The notes below the pieces were generated by a model. That model was given only the letters and a program-made list of their open reading frames with translations. It ran no database searches and was not told where the DNA came from. Made by a program: the position numbers and the translations under genes. This document shows positions 4,308 to 6,028 of a DNA stretch of 6,028 nucleotides, piece by piece. Within the stretch, counting starts at the first letter, position 1. Each line of letters opens with the position of its first letter. The stretch is from an uncultured Collinsella sp. (lineage in GTDB: Bacteria > Actinomycetota > Coriobacteriia > Coriobacteriales > Coriobacteriaceae): contig URVF01000098.1 in NCBI GenBank assembly GCA_900551185.1, positions 1 through 6,028 of the forward strand. The letters are read 5' to 3'.

Positions 4308-5771
4308 ATGTCAGATACGAAGGCGAAGAAGACAAACAGACGTTTTAAGTTCAAATTACCGCATGTCTATACGATCATGTTCTTGCTGATCGTTGTCTTT
4401 GCGGTCCTGACTTGGATCGTTCCCTCTGGTCAGTATCAGCGCAAGACGATTTCGACAGCGGCGGGCGAGCGTGAAGTCGCCGTTGCTGGAACCTATGAAC
4501 AGGTCGATAAGAACTACACCGATTCCGAGACCGGCGAGACCACCAATCTGGGCCAGGATATCTTCGCGGTTCTGCAAGCGCCCACCAAGGGTATCCAAGA
4601 GGCTGCCGACGTCGTTGCGTTCGTCTTATTGATTGGCGGATCGTTCGCGATCATCACCAAGACCAACGCTTTGAATGCCGGCATGAGCCGTGTGATTAAA
4701 AAGCTCAAGAACAAGGACATCCTCATCATTCCCATCACGATGACATTGCTGTCCATTTGTGGCACTACGTTTGGTATGTCTGAGGAAGCCCTGCCGTTCT
4801 ATGCCATCTTCATTCCCATCATGATGGGTATCGGTTATGACTCGATGACGGCATTCATCATCTGCTTCCTTGGTCCTAACCTGGGATATTGTGCTTCGAC
4901 CATCGACCCGTTTAATGTTTTGATCGCCCAAGGCATCATTGGCATCGAGGGTAATCCGCAACTGTGGCTGCGTGCCGTTTCTTGGGTCATCTTCACTGCC
5001 GTCGGTATCGCATGGGCCATGCGCTACGCCATGCGCGTCAAGAAAAACCCCGAGTCGTCCATTGTGTACGAGGACGATAAGCTCAAGCGTATTGAATTTT
5101 CCGTGACCGATGCCTCCATCGAGGAAGAGTTCACTATCCGTCAGAAGCTCGTGCTTATCGATTTTGCTTGCGGTATGGGCATTATCGTCTGGGGTCTTGT
5201 TACCCAGGGCTGGTACATGAATCAGATTTCCGCCGTGTTCCTTGGCATGGGCTTGCTTGCCGGTATCCTGGGCGGCCTTGACCAGCAGACGATCGCAGAG
5301 GAGTTCGTTAAGGGTCTCGCCGACTTTGCGTACGCTGCCGTCGTTATCGGTATCGCTCGCGGTATTCTGGTCATCGCCGAGGGCGGCATGATCATCGACA
5401 CCATCCTCCAGGCGCTCGCTACCGCGCTCGCCGGTGCACCCGCCGCCGTCTACACCACGTTTATGTATGTCGTCCTTGGCCTGCTCTCTTTGCTGGTTCC
5501 CTCGAGTTCTGGCCTGGCGGCGCTCACCATGCCCGTTATGGGCCCCCTGACCGAGCTCATGGGCCTCAATCCCGAGGCGGCCGTCACCGCGCTCCAGTTT
5601 GCCAACCAGACCATCAACACCATCAGCCCCGTGGCGGGCATGACGGTCGCCGGTCTTGCCGTGGCTAGGATTTCGTTTGGCCAATGGTGGAAGACCATTT
5701 GGAAGTTCTTCATTTTCATGGTCGTCTTTGGCCTGATCGTAACGGCAATCTCTGGCATGCTTCCGGTGTAG
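4308..5771 (+). CDS. YfcC family (DcuC-like) membrane transporter
   Basis: This 487-residue integral membrane protein has a short basic cytoplasmic N-terminus (KAKKTNRRFKFKLPH), a first membrane helix at about 20-39 ending in VPSGQY, and a polar loop of about 45 residues. Many hydrophobic helices follow, probably 11-13. Hallmarks of the YfcC branch of the DcuC/ion-transporter superfamily are the opening pattern, GMSEEALPF at about 156-164, GPNLGYCASTIDPFNV, and the C-terminal VPSSSG (397-402) followed by QTINTISPVAG. A charged cytoplasmic stretch (about 244-275) divides the two halves. The family is annotated as C4-dicarboxylate or amino-acid/peptide carriers, but substrates are mostly unproven. 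It lies between a GntR regulator and an amidohydrolase gene that starts 9 nt after its stop. It therefore probably imports an amide- or peptide-like substrate, or exports its product; this part is inference. Confidence 0.9.
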   Translation: MSDTKAKKTNRRFKFKLPHVYTIMFLLIVVFAVLTWIVPSGQYQRKTISTAAGEREVAVAGTYEQVDKNYTDSETGETTNLGQDIFAVLQAPTKGIQEAADVVAFVLLIGGSFAIITKTNALNAGMSRVIKKLKNKDILIIPITMTLLSICGTTFGMSEEALPFYAIFIPIMMGIGYDSMTAFIICFLGPNLGYCASTIDPFNVLIAQGIIGIEGNPQLWLRAVSWVIFTAVGIAWAMRYAMRVKKNPESSIVYEDDKLKRIEFSVTDASIEEEFTIRQKLVLIDFACGMGIIVWGLVTQGWYMNQISAVFLGMGLLAGILGGLDQQTIAEEFVKGLADFAYAAVVIGIARGILVIAEGGMIIDTILQALATALAGAPAAVYTTFMYVVLGLLSLLVPSSSGLAALTMPVMGPLTELMGLNPEAAVTALQFANQTINTISPVAGMTVAGLAVARISFGQWWKTIWKFFIFMVVFGLIVTAISGMLPV

Positions 5772-5780
5772 GTGGTTGTG

Positions 5781-5980
5781 ATGTCTGATCGTTTGACGGT
5801 CCTGACGACTAAGAGCGTCTTTACCGGTACGGGGGACCTGCCGTTTGAAGGTTTCGTAGCGGTCCGTGGCAATCGAATTGAGGCTGTTGGCACCAAGTGT
5901 GAGGTAGCTTCGTATTTGACCCAGGCGGACGAGGTAGTTGACCTGGGCGACCGCACCGTCATGCCTGGCCTGATCGATGT
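5781..5980 (+). CDS. Amidohydrolase family protein, N-terminal fragment (cut by adapter)
   Basis: Sixty-six codons are present, starting at ATG 5781, with AGGTGG (5770-5775) 5 nt upstream and overlapping the transporter stop. GTG at 5778 is an adjacent in-frame alternative. The fragment shows the beta-sandwich start typical of metal-dependent amidohydrolases: VLTTKSVFTGTGDLPFEGFVAVRGNRIEAVG, then VVDLGDRTVMPGLID. In the family PGLID is followed by the HxH metal-binding pair, which would be encoded immediately after the point where the adapter begins, so the catalytic residues are missing. Members hydrolyse C-N bonds in cyclic or acyl amides, often with zinc, in the cytoplasm. The 9-nt gap to the transporter shows they are cotranscribed, suggesting an imported substrate that is then hydrolysed. 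Residues after D66 (such as LYTSDAADD) are adapter translation, not protein. Confidence 0.88.
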
Positions 5981-6028
5981 CTGTCTCTTATACACATCTG
6001 ACGCTGCCGACGATCTTACGCGTGTAGA
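5981..6028 (-). other. Nextera Read 1 adapter with i5 index and P5 sequence, artefact
   Basis: Bases 5981-5999 are the reverse complement of the Tn5 mosaic end, and 6000-6013 that of the Read 1 adapter (GACGCTGCCGACGA). Bases 6014-6021 (TCTTACGC) occupy the i5 index position and read GCGTAAGA in primer sense, which I recall as index S517. GTGTAGA at 6022-6028 is the start of the P5 flow-cell sequence. None of it is genomic. Confidence 0.98.

Noticed and set aside
4626..5684. Minus-strand open frame of 352 codons antisense to the transporter
   Set aside because: Its composition (Asp, Gly, His and Asn-rich, no hydrophobic core) is that of a reverse-strand shadow of a membrane protein gene.

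Overview
The window reads as one bacterial insert (36-5980, 5,945 bp) still flanked by Illumina Nextera (Tn5 tagmentation) adapter sequence at both ends: 1-35 and 5981-6028. Both terminal genes are therefore cut by library artefacts and not by biology. High-GC codon use, purine-rich Shine-Dalgarno sites about 5 nt before the starts, and the gene content suggest a high-GC Gram-positive bacterium. A gut Coriobacteriia such as Collinsella is my best guess, but this is inference.

Left part, minus strand (36-1140): an unrecognised 296-residue protein is followed 66 nt later by the first 49 codons of a protein whose N-terminus aligns without gaps to ClpP-type protease subunits. They look like one operon. 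A 489-bp divergent intergenic region (1141-1629) lies upstream. It holds a run of degenerate TGATGT repeats in the minus-strand leader, a dyad, and a small terminator-like hairpin.

Middle, plus strand (1630-3195): two haloacid dehalogenase (HAD) superfamily hydrolases stand in tandem. The first is a Cof-type (IIB) phosphatase. The second is a beta-phosphoglucomutase-like (subfamily IA) enzyme. A perfect 9-bp terminator hairpin sits between them and ends only three bases before the ribosome binding site of the second gene.

Right part, plus strand (3346-5980): a GntR/HutC-type regulator, a YfcC-family membrane transporter and the start of an amidohydrolase form what looks like a small regulated uptake-and-hydrolysis cluster. 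Strong hairpins lie before and after gntR. A perfect 9-bp inverted repeat in the transporter leader is the best candidate operator for the regulator. The substrate cannot be read from the sequence.

No tRNA, rRNA, CRISPR array, insertion sequence or prophage gene was seen. Nothing here is clearly a new biological system. The least explained parts are the unknown gene paired with the ClpP-like gene and the repeat-bearing leader in front of it.
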